Assembly: GCA_023251485.1 (NCBI GenBank)
Contig: JAHEYR010000006.1
Span: 1-43,221 of the forward strand
Reading direction: 5' to 3'
Source: Bacteroidales bacterium
GTDB lineage: Bacteria > Bacteroidota > Bacteroidia > Bacteroidales > Cfx3-03
Length of the DNA stretch: 43,221 nt
The position numbers and the translations under genes are program-made. Shown here piece by piece: positions 7,517 to 14,804 of the stretch. A model generated the notes under the pieces. The model was not told the DNA's origin. It saw nothing but the letters and a program-made list of their open reading frames with translations, and did no database searches. Position 1 is the stretch's first letter, and every line of letters starts with the position of its first letter.

Positions 7517-9516
7517 TATATTAGCTTAAAGAGGGTACATAAAAATATCAACAGGATGAAAAACACGCCATATAAGACATACGCCTGGGTTTTGCCATTC
7601 TGTACGAATTGAAAATAATTCATCGAATATACCAATTTTTTTACCAGCCCGTTTATTATCTTGTTTTCAAAGAAGTCGATATAATGTGATGAATGCCTTC
7701 TTTCCAGTGGAAAAATTTCTTCGGGTTCAATCTCTACATACTTTTTCTGTTCAATAGTGATGAAGCTGAAAAGTTTTCCCAGTGTCTTAGAAAACGATTT
7801 CCCGGTATATTGAATACGAGGGGTAGGCGCAGTATAACCACATCCCCATGTAGTATTTACAGTAACTGGGCGATTGCGGGTAATCGCTTTTCGGACTAAA
7901 TAAACCAAAAGAATAATACCCAAAAAGATCAGTGAGTTTCTTCCTATGGAAGCCACAATATCAATCATTGGGGTAAAGTTAGCGATGGTTGGAAGTGAGC
8001 CAACAGGTAAAAACGGAATAATGGTTTTTAATACAGTAGTAAAATAAAATTGAGGGAAGAGACCAATTGAGATCATCACTGCCAAAATCAGATATTGCGG
8101 AATAAGCATTACCCTGATTACCTCTTTCGGCTGATGGTCTAGATGGGTGCGGGCACTTCCCAGAAAGATCGTGCCAAAACTTTTTGTGAAGGTCAGGATG
8201 GAGATGCCTCCAATGAGGGCAAGGCTGGCCAGAGAAAATATCATCAACGTACTATTGGCAATGTCGAGCGATTTTATTCCTTCCAGATAACCGATATAGA
8301 GGATGAATTCTGAAACGAAACCGTTAAAAGGAGGTAATCCGCCAATGGCTAATGCTCCCAGTAAAAAAAGGATTCCGGTTTGAGGCATCCGCTTTAGTAG
8401 TCCTCCCAGCTTTTCCATATCACGAGTATGGGTTTGTTGATAGATGGACCCAGCACAGAAAAACAGGAGCGATTTAAATAACGAATGGTTCAACGTATGT
8501 AATAGAGCTCCGGCAAAGCCGAAAACGATTAAGAAGGAGTTACCTGTTGCCATACCAATCAGGCCCATTCCAATACCTGTACCGATGATCCCAATGTTTT
8601 CGATGGTACAGTAAGCCAGCATTCGTTTAAAGTCGCGATGTACAGCTGCATTCAAAATGCCATAGAGTCCGCTGAGGACAGAAAGCGTTAAGATGGCTTC
8701 ACCAATAATCATAAAGTCTTGTTTCAGAAAGGTAATCATTCTGAAGATGCCATAAATACCGAGTTTCACGATTACGCCCGACATTACACCTGATATATGT
8801 GATGGAGCGGCAGGATGTGCATGTGGAAGCCAGGAATGGAAGGGGATAAAGCCTGCCTTGATACCAAAACCGCAAAAGAAAAGCAGAAATAACCAGATAT
8901 TAGGGCTTAGACTAAAGAGATGACCAATGGCTTTGAAATCAAATGACCCTGTGGCACTGTAGGCCCAGATAAAGGCGGCAGTGAGGAAGGCTACGCTTAT
9001 ATGCATCTGAACCAGATAGTTTATACCGGCTTTGAGTGTCTTTTTGTTATCGTGTTCAAAGATTACCAACAGGAAGGAGCTAACCGACATAATTTCCCAG
9101 GCGATAAGGAATCCAACGCTATGTTGTATCACACAAACCCACAACATGGACGACTGAAACATCAGGAAGAGTATCCAATGCAATGAAAGGTTCGACTTCT
9201 GTTCGCTATAGCTCTTCATGTAACCTATACCATATAGCGCTCCATTTATGCATGTTAAGTTGATGATAAGGATGAACCAGGCCGACAAAGCATCAATTCT
9301 GATGGGGATATCGCCAAAGAACCAGAAATTATAGAGCGTAAATTCTAATGGTTGATTAAGAATAACATGAATAGCAGGGATAGAAGTAAGAAGTGCAGTG
9401 ATAACAACAAAAAATAGATTTGTCGCAGCTTTTATCCCTGAAGGCACAAAGCCAATAGTGAATAAGCCAATCACTGTAACAGCAATGGATGATATAAATA
9501 AATAAGTGTCTATCAT
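7516..9516 (-). CDS. hyfB: HyfB-like antiporter subunit, first copy and first gene of the operon
   Basis: A 666-residue member of the NuoL/HyfB family. E141 (AWEIMSVSS), K220 (GFGIKAGFIPFHSWL) and K251 (GVIVKLGIYG) are the expected ion-path residues. The TWGCGYTAPTPRIQYTG segment near the C-terminus is characteristic of HyfB in formate-hydrogenlyase-like complexes. It begins the hydrogenase-like operon, with no other minus-strand gene until rubrerythrin 330 bases upstream. A candidate -7 box on the minus strand lies about 145 bases before the start. No formate dehydrogenase (HyfD or FdhF type) gene accompanies it in this window, so a formate-linked function is not supported. Confidence 0.87.
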   Translation of the reverse strand: MIDTYLFISSIAVTVIGLFTIGFVPSGIKAATNLFFVVITALLTSIPAIHVILNQPLEFTLYNFWFFGDIPIRIDALSAWFILIINLTCINGALYGIGYMKSYSEQKSNLSLHWILFLMFQSSMLWVCVIQHSVGFLIAWEIMSVSSFLLVIFEHDNKKTLKAGINYLVQMHISVAFLTAAFIWAYSATGSFDFKAIGHLFSLSPNIWLFLLFFCGFGIKAGFIPFHSWLPHAHPAAPSHISGVMSGVIVKLGIYGIFRMITFLKQDFMIIGEAILTLSVLSGLYGILNAAVHRDFKRMLAYCTIENIGIIGTGIGMGLIGMATGNSFLIVFGFAGALLHTLNHSLFKSLLFFCAGSIYQQTHTRDMEKLGGLLKRMPQTGILFLLGALAIGGLPPFNGFVSEFILYIGYLEGIKSLDIANSTLMIFSLASLALIGGISILTFTKSFGTIFLGSARTHLDHQPKEVIRVMLIPQYLILAVMISIGLFPQFYFTTVLKTIIPFLPVGSLPTIANFTPMIDIVASIGRNSLIFLGIILLVYLVRKAITRNRPVTVNTTWGCGYTAPTPRIQYTGKSFSKTLGKLFSFITIEQKKYVEIEPEEIFPLERRHSSHYIDFFENKIINGLVKKLVYSMNYFQFVQNGKTQAYVLYGVFFILLIFLCTLFKLI

Positions 9517-9659
9517 AATAGGTGTGAACCGATTAAATAAATGTTATTTAATTAGTTGAATGATTTTATTTAAAGCGTTATAGTAGCTTTAGTGTTAGTT
9601 TTTAGTAGTTTTCAATTATAAATCAGGTCGATCGTTTCATTGTTGATCGAAATCAAGTG

Positions 9660-9667
9660 CAAAGTTA
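9660..9667 (-). promoter_or_regulatory. Candidate Bacteroidetes -7 box upstream of the hydrogenase-like operon
   Basis: Read on the minus strand the bases are TAACTTTG, matching the Bacteroidetes -7 consensus TAnnTTTG. It lies about 145 bases upstream of the first hyfB start, so it implies a long leader. A good -33 TTTG is not evident. Just downstream on the transcript, TCGATC and GATCGA around 9628-9650 form a short dyad that could be an operator. This is consensus matching only. Confidence 0.4.
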
Positions 9668-9718
9668 ATAAAAATCAGCCCTCTTAGCTTCTAAATGTCC
9701 TATTTTTATCTAAACATG

Positions 9719-9836
9719 AAAAAGCCGTTTAGTTAATGAGTGCTTTAATGCTTTGTTTATAAATTGTTTACAAAGCTTATTTGTTCTTGTAAACAGACTA
9801 TCACAAAGTGAGATAAAAACGCATTAACTAAACGGC
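9719..9836 (-). terminator. Long-stem terminator after rubrerythrin
   Basis: GCCGTTTAGTTAATG at 9724-9738 and its exact complement at 9822-9836 form a perfect 15-bp stem. The 83-base loop contains a second small hairpin (GCTTTGT/ACAAAGC at 9750-9776). On the minus strand the stem is followed by TTTTT, as in an intrinsic terminator for the rubrerythrin transcript, which ends 10 bases upstream of the stem. The loop is longer than in a simple terminator, so an additional role in RNA stability is possible. The rest of the 9517-9845 gap holds only the candidate promoter of the hydrogenase-like operon. Confidence 0.65.
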
Positions 9837-9845
9837 AAACAATTT

Positions 9846-10424
9846 TTAATAGTTCTCTTCTCTAAGCTGCATGTATGATTTTGGGTGTAGACAAGCCGGA
9901 CAATTCTCTAATGCCTTTTCCGATTCGTATACATAGCCGCAATTTCTACATTGCCACCAAACTTTTCCTTCGCTCATAAACACTTTGTCTTCTGAGATAT
10001 TCTGTAACAGCTTCAGATAACGACGTTCGTGTTCAGCTTCAACTTTTGCAATCATCTTGAAAGCTGTAGCGATTTCCATGAAGCCCTCTTCTTTTGCGAT
10101 GGCCGAAAATGTTGGATATAAGTCGGTCCATTCTTCGTTTTCGCCTTCAGCAGCAGCCTTCAGGTTTTCTTTGGTAGTCCCGATGATGCCAGCAGGGAAA
10201 GTTGCTGTAATTTCAGTCAATCCCCCTTCTAAGAATTTAAAGAAGCGTTTTGCATGCTCTTTTTCCTGATTTGCAGTCTCCTGAAAGAAGGCGGCAATTT
10301 GCTCATATCCCTCTTTTTGTGCAGCTTTTGCAAAAAACTCATAGCGATTGCGTGCTTGTGATTCACCGGCAAATGCTTTCAACAGATTTTGCTCTGTTTT
10401 AGTACCTTTCAATGATTTTGTCAT
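9846..10424 (-). CDS. rbr: Rubrerythrin
   Basis: A 192-residue classical rubrerythrin: an N-terminal four-helix ferritin-like diiron domain and a C-terminal rubredoxin domain. The diiron ligands lie in the [24 protein letters not shown] and [10 protein letters not shown] segments. The rubredoxin iron is held by C159, C162, C175 and C178 (WQCRNCGY and CPACLHP). Rubrerythrins reduce hydrogen peroxide in anaerobes, taking electrons through rubredoxin domains or NADH-linked flavoproteins. The gene lies 20 bases after a flavoprotein-rubredoxin gene that could be its electron donor, and the two are probably one transcript. Full length, with no anomaly seen. Confidence 0.95.
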   Translation of the reverse strand: MTKSLKGTKTEQNLLKAFAGESQARNRYEFFAKAAQKEGYEQIAAFFQETANQEKEHAKRFFKFLEGGLTEITATFPAGIIGTTKENLKAAAEGENEEWTDLYPTFSAIAKEEGFMEIATAFKMIAKVEAEHERRYLKLLQNISEDKVFMSEGKVWWQCRNCGYVYESEKALENCPACLHPKSYMQLREENY

Positions 10425-10444
10425 GATATATGTTTTTTATGTGG

Positions 10445-11122
10445 TTAAATTTCAATAAAATCCTCTTTTTCCGATCCACAGATGGGGCAGACCCAGCTGT
10501 CAGGCAGATCGGCAAACTTTACCTTCTCAACGGCGTCGTCATAAACATAACCGCAGGCGGTACACTTATATTTTTTTGCGGTGGCCTTTACTTCTTTCTG
10601 CTCAAGTTTCGACTTGTCGATATAGGTAGGCGCATTTTTAGGAGCAAACCCTTTTTTAACTTCACGGTAGTATAAATAGGTCAATGCTTCTTTGCTATCA
10701 TCCAGCAATTCTGATTGAATCAGTTCGCCAATAAACATCCAATGTGTTCCCACATCAATGGTTTGAATCACCTTGCATTCAAGAATGGCAATGGTGTCAT
10801 TGAGTACGATGGGTACACCGGTCTCACCATATTTCACCTGCATGCCCTCCATTTTGTTAAAATCTCTACCGCTTTTATAACCAAAGCGACCGATGAGATC
10901 AGCCGATGTATTTTGATGGATCACAGAAACCGAGAAGGCGCCTGTTTCCTGAATCAGTTGGGCTGTATGGTTGTCTTTGTTGCAGCATGATGCAAACCGT
11001 GGAGGTTCGGCAGTTACTTGAAAGAAGGTGTTCGAAATAAATCCACCGCCCCGGTTTTTATCGCCCGAACTAACGATGTATAATCCATACGTAAGCTTAA
11101 AAAATGCTTCGAAATTAATCAT
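10445..11122 (-). CDS. hrb: Flavin reductase-like domain fused to rubredoxin (high-molecular-weight rubredoxin type)
   Basis: A 225-residue fusion. Residues 1-165 are an FMN-binding split-barrel flavin reductase domain ([12 protein letters not shown]..., [25 protein letters not shown]). Residues 185-225 are a rubredoxin with C187, C190, C212 and C215 (CTACGY and CPICG). The same architecture is known in Hrb of anaerobic bacteria, where the flavin passes electrons from a reduced donor to the rubredoxin iron and on to oxygen- or peroxide-detoxifying proteins. The rubrerythrin gene lies 20 bases downstream, supporting a shared oxidative-stress pathway in the cytoplasm. No strong promoter consensus was found upstream. 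Confidence 0.9.
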   Translation of the reverse strand: MINFEAFFKLTYGLYIVSSGDKNRGGGFISNTFFQVTAEPPRFASCCNKDNHTAQLIQETGAFSVSVIHQNTSADLIGRFGYKSGRDFNKMEGMQVKYGETGVPIVLNDTIAILECKVIQTIDVGTHWMFIGELIQSELLDDSKEALTYLYYREVKKGFAPKNAPTYIDKSKLEQKEVKATAKKYKCTACGYVYDDAVEKVKFADLPDSWVCPICGSEKEDFIEI

Positions 11123-11218
11123 GTCAAATTAGTTTAGTTGATAAATTTTTAAATAAAACCTATATTTCTGTTAGAAGGGACACAGGTTCTTACATGTCGA
11201 ATAGAAGGTTAAAGATAA

Positions 11219-11725
11219 TCAAATAATTTCGATTCTCCATTTAAAAAGCGTCTCATTTTTACCATATTTTTTGAATCCATTTTTCTCAAGCACCTTAAAA
11301 GATGCGTTATTATTTTTTTCCGTACCGGCAATAATAGCTTGGATGTTGGGCTGTGTTTTGCCCCATTCAATCATTCCTCCAACAGCCTCGGTCATATAAC
11401 CCTTGTTCTGGAATTCATCATAAGTACCATACCCAATTTCAATTTCACCCTCCGGATTTGGCTCGCCATAGAAACACAGATCTCCAACCATTTTGTTCTC
11501 CGTTTTTAAGATCAGCATCCACAATGTTGAATATAAATAGTTTTTCGAGGTATCGGCAACATTGGGTAATATCGTGCTTTCCAACGCATCTTCAAGATCG
11601 GGAGAGATCGTTCTGGTTAGTTCTTCCAATCCGAATGCTCGTTCCAACGAATTGTCTACCCGGATATATAGTACGAGCTGATCATAAGTCAATGGAACTA
11701 AGTGAAGTCGTTCAGTTTCTATCAT
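11219..11725 (-). CDS. GNAT family N-acetyltransferase (RimJ/RimL type)
   Basis: A 168-residue protein beginning METERL-like (MIETERLHLVPLTYDQL), the usual start of RimL-type GNAT enzymes. The acetyl-CoA-binding region is seen as EIEIGYGTYDEFQNKGYMTEAV, and NNASFKVLEKNGFKKYGK is the typical final motif. Such enzymes acetylate the amino group of a protein N-terminus, a drug or a small molecule; the substrate cannot be read from the sequence. The gene is separated by about 95 bases from the flavoprotein-rubredoxin gene and is probably independent of it. Confidence 0.88.
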   Translation of the reverse strand: MIETERLHLVPLTYDQLVLYIRVDNSLERAFGLEELTRTISPDLEDALESTILPNVADTSKNYLYSTLWMLILKTENKMVGDLCFYGEPNPEGEIEIGYGTYDEFQNKGYMTEAVGGMIEWGKTQPNIQAIIAGTEKNNNASFKVLEKNGFKKYGKNETLFKWRIEII

Positions 11726-11873
11726 GTTTCTAGCGGAGGATAAGTTGTGTTGATGAGTTGGTTTTTGGAGAAGTAAAGATTGGCTAATTCGGAATGCTAA
11801 ATTACAACATTTCGCAGTAAATTATTTTGCATCTTTTGATAAAAAGAACATTTTATTTACTACTTTTACAGTC

Positions 11874-11921
11874 ATATCCTGAAATCAAAAATGAAATTCA
11901 TCGTTCATGATTTCAGGATAT
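11874..11921. repeat. Perfect 14-bp inverted repeat (hairpin)
   Basis: ATATCCTGAAATCA at 11874-11887 is exactly complementary to 11908-11921, with a 20-base spacer. It lies about 150 bases upstream of the minus-strand acetyltransferase start and at the left edge of the gene-free stretch. No T-run follows on either strand, so it does not look like a standard intrinsic terminator. It could be an operator-like dyad, or one element of the larger repeat structure to its right. Confidence 0.6.
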
Positions 11922-12007
11922 TATCCTTATAAGATAGATCTTTGGCGGTCTTTATAACCCGAACCAACCTCCCTCAAAACCCGATTCAATTACATTTCCA
12001 TAAAGCT

Positions 12008-12218
12008 CCTAAAAGGAAGATATATCCCTCCTATAATTTACCCATGACTTAGGGTTCAACCGTACTTCAACCCTATTTGAACCCAGTTTGAACCGTACTT
12101 CAACCCAGTCTATAATATACGGTTCAAGTATGGTAGAAATAGGGTTGAAGTATTTATGAAGTTTGGTTGAACCCTAAGTTATGGGTAAATTGTATGGGCT
12201 TCTTATCTTCCTTTTAGG
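12008..12218. repeat. Long imperfect inverted repeat with internal direct repeats
   Basis: The outer arms at about 12008-12060 and 12165-12218 are complementary over some 50 bases with a few mismatches: CCTAAAAGGAAGATA pairs with TATCTTCCTTTTAGG, and TTAGGGTTCAACC pairs with GGTTGAACCCTAA. Inside, TACTTCAACCCTAT (12063-12076) pairs exactly with 12139-12152. AACCGTACTTCAACCC also occurs twice as a direct repeat, at 12058-12073 and 12091-12106. The whole could fold into one extended hairpin on either strand. It encodes no protein. A miniature inverted-repeat element or a structured RNA are both possible. Confidence 0.75.
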
Positions 12219-12561
12219 AAAGATAAAGAAGAAAAATATTGAAGATTTGTTTTTAGGGTTGGTCTGTACCTTTTAGGTAATTTGGAACTTATCTTACCTT
12301 CGATAGCGGGAAGATAAATTTCGGTATTAATTGAGGAGAAGAACAGAAGTAAATCCTTCAAGAAGACGATTAATATCGTGCTATTGCTGATTTGCTAATT
12401 GCAAAATTACGAATTTCTATGATGATTTCTTTTACAAGGCAAGCAAATTATTAGAAATATTTCTAAAACTTCAAAATAAAGCGCAAAACTGTGTTTTCCC
12501 ACCTCCAAAATCACTCATTTTTATCTGTTTTAAGACCTTATAAAAATACTAAAAAAGGGGT

Positions 12562-12610
12562 TTCATCCAGCCACAGGGGTGTTTCGTCCTGAATAATGGG
12601 GGGTTAATAC
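12562..12610 (+). promoter_or_regulatory. Triple 21-bp direct repeat, operator-like (copy 1)
   Basis: TTCATCC (12562), TTCGTCC (12583) and TTAATAC (12604) are each preceded by a run of G or GGGGT and are spaced exactly 21 bases apart. The pattern GGGGnTTCrTCC is thus repeated on the same DNA face every two helical turns. The same triple array, ending in the same TTnATACAATAAGT, is found at 41651-41707. Regulators of the LytTR type bind direct repeats with about this spacing, but the family is a guess. The array lies about 120 bases upstream of the first gene of the plus-strand locus. Confidence 0.6.
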
Positions 12611-12726
12611 AATAAGTCACTTTTTTATTGACTTGAGATAATCGTTGTTGTAATTTCATATCGGCATTTATAAATAATGACTTGATTTTAGTTAATGTTT
12701 GAATATTTTATTGGAAAACTAATAAT

Positions 12727-13011
12727 ATGACTCGTCTACTAAAAGAAAATATACCCGTTGTTACTTATGAACTGTTAAAGTTCAACAAAGTTCCTGTTAT
12801 TAGATTTTATTTACAGAATCGACTATATCCTCATCCGGGGTATTCTGATTTCGTTTTAGTAAGTGATATGCTGAAAGGGTTACTGAAGCCACAAAAGAAA
12901 AGTATTAGATATACTTTAAATCAAAAAAAGAAGAAGAGCCTACTTTCCGGATTTGAAGAGATCAGGTCAAAAAACTGTTCTTGTAGCAGAAGCAGATTAA
13001 AACGCTATTGA
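12727..13011 (+). CDS. Small protein, possible remnant of a C39-peptidase-like domain
   Basis: A 94-residue basic protein I do not recognise with certainty. Residues 20-55 (VIRFYLQNRLYPHPGYSDF, then SDMLKG) resemble the pattern xxLxxHPxYPSLLSxSDxL of the degenerate C39-like domains found in VKOR/thioredoxin fusion proteins of Bacteroidetes bacteriocin loci. A catalytic cysteine is absent. The C-terminus is lysine-rich and then carries CSCSRSRLKR, which does not match that family. It may be a broken leftover of a longer gene or a small independent protein. It opens the plus-strand locus behind the triple repeat and is followed 72 bases later by the HTH gene. Confidence 0.45.
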   Translation: MTRLLKENIPVVTYELLKFNKVPVIRFYLQNRLYPHPGYSDFVLVSDMLKGLLKPQKKSIRYTLNQKKKKSLLSGFEEIRSKNCSCSRSRLKRY

Positions 13012-13083
13012 ATCCACGTATTTATTAATAAAAATAATGACCGTATTTTAGAAGACTATTTAATAATTTAATGAATTACAGTT

Positions 13084-13308
13084 ATGAGTTTTATAGAAAA
13101 AAAACAAAGATATGATTATCTGTTGGAACTAATAGAAAAGCAGTGTACTGGGAGTGCAGAAGAGTTAAGTAAAACCATCTGTGTTTCAAAACGAACCTTA
13201 TTACGCTATATTAAAGAATTGCGTATTATGGGTTATCAAATTAGTTTTTGCTTGCAGCGTAATACGTACTATATTATAAAAAATGTTGAAATGAAGATAA
13301 TTGCATAA
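13084..13308 (+). CDS. Small HTH-domain protein, putative regulator
   Basis: A 74-residue protein made almost entirely of a DeoR/HTH_11-like winged helix-turn-helix: residues 20-50 (GSAEELSKTICVSKRTLLRY) carry the helix-turn-helix and GYQISFCLQRNTYYI the wing. There is no sensor or oligomerisation domain. Small proteins of this kind often precede peptide-antibiotic loci in Bacteroidetes, and this one lies about 220 bases before the glycosyltransferase run. It may control that run, bind the repeats upstream, or both. The call as a DNA-binding protein is good; the target is inference. Confidence 0.7.
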   Translation: MSFIEKKQRYDYLLELIEKQCTGSAEELSKTICVSKRTLLRYIKELRIMGYQISFCLQRNTYYIIKNVEMKIIA

Positions 13309-13529
13309 ACCATTGATATTGTCATCGTGGCGACAGCTTTTGTCACTGGTGTTGTTGTATGTTTGCGCTACAAAAAAAAGACTTGGCCAAATAACAATAC
13401 TGACGTGAAGTCACGATGGACTTCGTATTAACTAATGTGCTATGAGTTTGTGATTTATTTTTCGGTATAACCTGTTTCACCTTGTTTTTAAGATAACAAA
13501 CGCTATTAACAACTAATGAAGTACTTACT

Positions 13530-14759
13530 ATGAAAATACTAGTTTCAGCATATTTAAAAAATGAACAAAATGCGCTTTATTTTAAAAGGTTTTTAGATTT
13601 ACTTAATAATGTTGAGAAGGATATAACACTACTAACATCAGGGCATAACAGTATCTTTTCTGATGAAAGTACAATTAAAGAAGATGATTTAATTATTCCG
13701 GATATAATTATTTCATTTAATAGAAGAGGCCTTATAAAGGCTAGAAAAATTAATAAAAGTTACAACGTTCCTCTAATATATTCATTTTGTAATTCGGATA
13801 TTGAAAGTGAATACAATGGAAAATGGAATGAGTGGGATAACCTTATTGTTATTAATGATAATAATAACATAATTAAAAAGTTGTTTCCGGATTACTTAAC
13901 CACTTTTCTGAATTTACCGTTTCAATATGGAGAATATAGACCAACCCTTATTGATAAGCAGAAATTGACAATTTATGTTGAGTTTGATGACATAAAGAAA
14001 AACTCGTCTATTCTATTTGAAATCGCACCGGTTATTAATAGTTTGTCTCAAGTGAAATTTATTGTTACAGGGAAAAGCAATTTGCTTTTGAATTATTTCA
14101 ATACAAATGTTCAGTTAAATTCTCGGAACATGGCGCTTGAAAATGCAGATTTAGTCATTGGGAGTGGCACTGTTATTGAAAAGGCAATTGCTTGTTCAAA
14201 ACCCTGTATCATAGTTGGCCCTCGTGGTTTTGGTGGTTTGGTTACTAAAGAGAACATAGAAAAACAACTAACAACCGGGTTTCAGGGAAGAATTGGAGGA
14301 AATATCGGAGAGTATATTCCTGATGAAATACTGAAAGATGAGATTCTTGACTTTAAGGATATGGAACAGAAACAGATCAAGAAAATTACTAACGAGAACC
14401 ATAAATTAGTACAAAAGTATTATGACCAGACTATTGAACAGCTTCTTCTATCCTTAACCAATATTATTAAGGATCAAAAAATTATAACAGAGGATTTACT
14501 TTCAACAAAACTCCAATTATCTCAAATCTTTACTTTTGGCCAAATTAATGATGAACAATATATAATACAGAAAAGTGATACGAAGCAATATCATAGTGTA
14601 TTGGATATTGCTGGGCATAAAGTTATTAGCGAATTTATTTATGGGAATCATGTATCTGATGTTATAGCTACATGCGGTTATGATAACGATGCTGAAACGT
14701 TTCTTGAGTTTATAAGAGAGTTGATAAATGAGAAGATACTAGAAATCCAAAAAAAATAA
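13530..14759 (+). CDS. GT-B-like glycosyltransferase fused to a C-terminal PqqD-like (RRE) domain
   Basis: A 409-residue protein. The first 310 residues look like a GT-B-fold glycosyltransferase: two Rossmann-like halves, with a nucleotide-sugar-site-like stretch NADLVIGSGTVIEKAIACSKPCIIVGPRGFGG at residues 204-235 resembling GT4-type enzymes (split here: ENADLVIGSG, then EKAIACSKP and GPRGFGG). The last 75 residues (from about 335: SQIFTFGQINDEQYIIQK, then YHSVLDIAGHKVISEF, DAETFLEFIRELINEKILE) match the PqqD-like pattern of short strands followed by helices that RiPP enzymes use to bind leader peptides. The gene starts a run of seven glycosyltransferase genes that leads into a radical-SAM peptide locus. 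Inference: it may bind the precursor peptide and add the first sugar. DNA here is notably AT-rich. Confidence 0.65.
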   Translation: MKILVSAYLKNEQNALYFKRFLDLLNNVEKDITLLTSGHNSIFSDESTIKEDDLIIPDIIISFNRRGLIKARKINKSYNVPLIYSFCNSDIESEYNGKWNEWDNLIVINDNNNIIKKLFPDYLTTFLNLPFQYGEYRPTLIDKQKLTIYVEFDDIKKNSSILFEIAPVINSLSQVKFIVTGKSNLLLNYFNTNVQLNSRNMALENADLVIGSGTVIEKAIACSKPCIIVGPRGFGGLVTKENIEKQLTTGFQGRIGGNIGEYIPDEILKDEILDFKDMEQKQIKKITNENHKLVQKYYDQTIEQLLLSLTNIIKDQKIITEDLLSTKLQLSQIFTFGQINDEQYIIQKSDTKQYHSVLDIAGHKVISEFIYGNHVSDVIATCGYDNDAETFLEFIRELINEKILEIQKK

Positions 14760-14804
14760 ACTGAATTCAGTAAAACATTGATAATCAATAATTTTGTTGG
14801 TTAT

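Larger units (their letters stand above)
11726..12726. other. 1-kb gene-free stretch with structured repeats
   Basis: No convincing coding sequence was found between the acetyltransferase and the first small gene of the RiPP/glycosyltransferase locus. It holds a perfect hairpin (11874-11921), a long imperfect inverted repeat with internal direct repeats (12008-12218), a weaker dyad near 12284-12320 (TTATCTTACC with GGGAAGATAA), and a triple 21-bp repeat (12562-12610). The rest is AT-rich. The region probably carries the control signals of the downstream locus, and may also contain a mobile or structured-RNA element. Confidence 0.7.

Noticed and set aside
977..9516. Functional hydrogen-evolving formate hydrogenlyase
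   Set aside because: The subunit set is right in shape, but the NiFe ligands are absent and no formate dehydrogenase, electron-carrier or hydrogenase maturation gene is present in the window.
11726..12726. Transposon or insertion sequence in the gene-free stretch
   Set aside because: Inverted repeats are present, but there is no transposase frame and no obvious target-site duplication.
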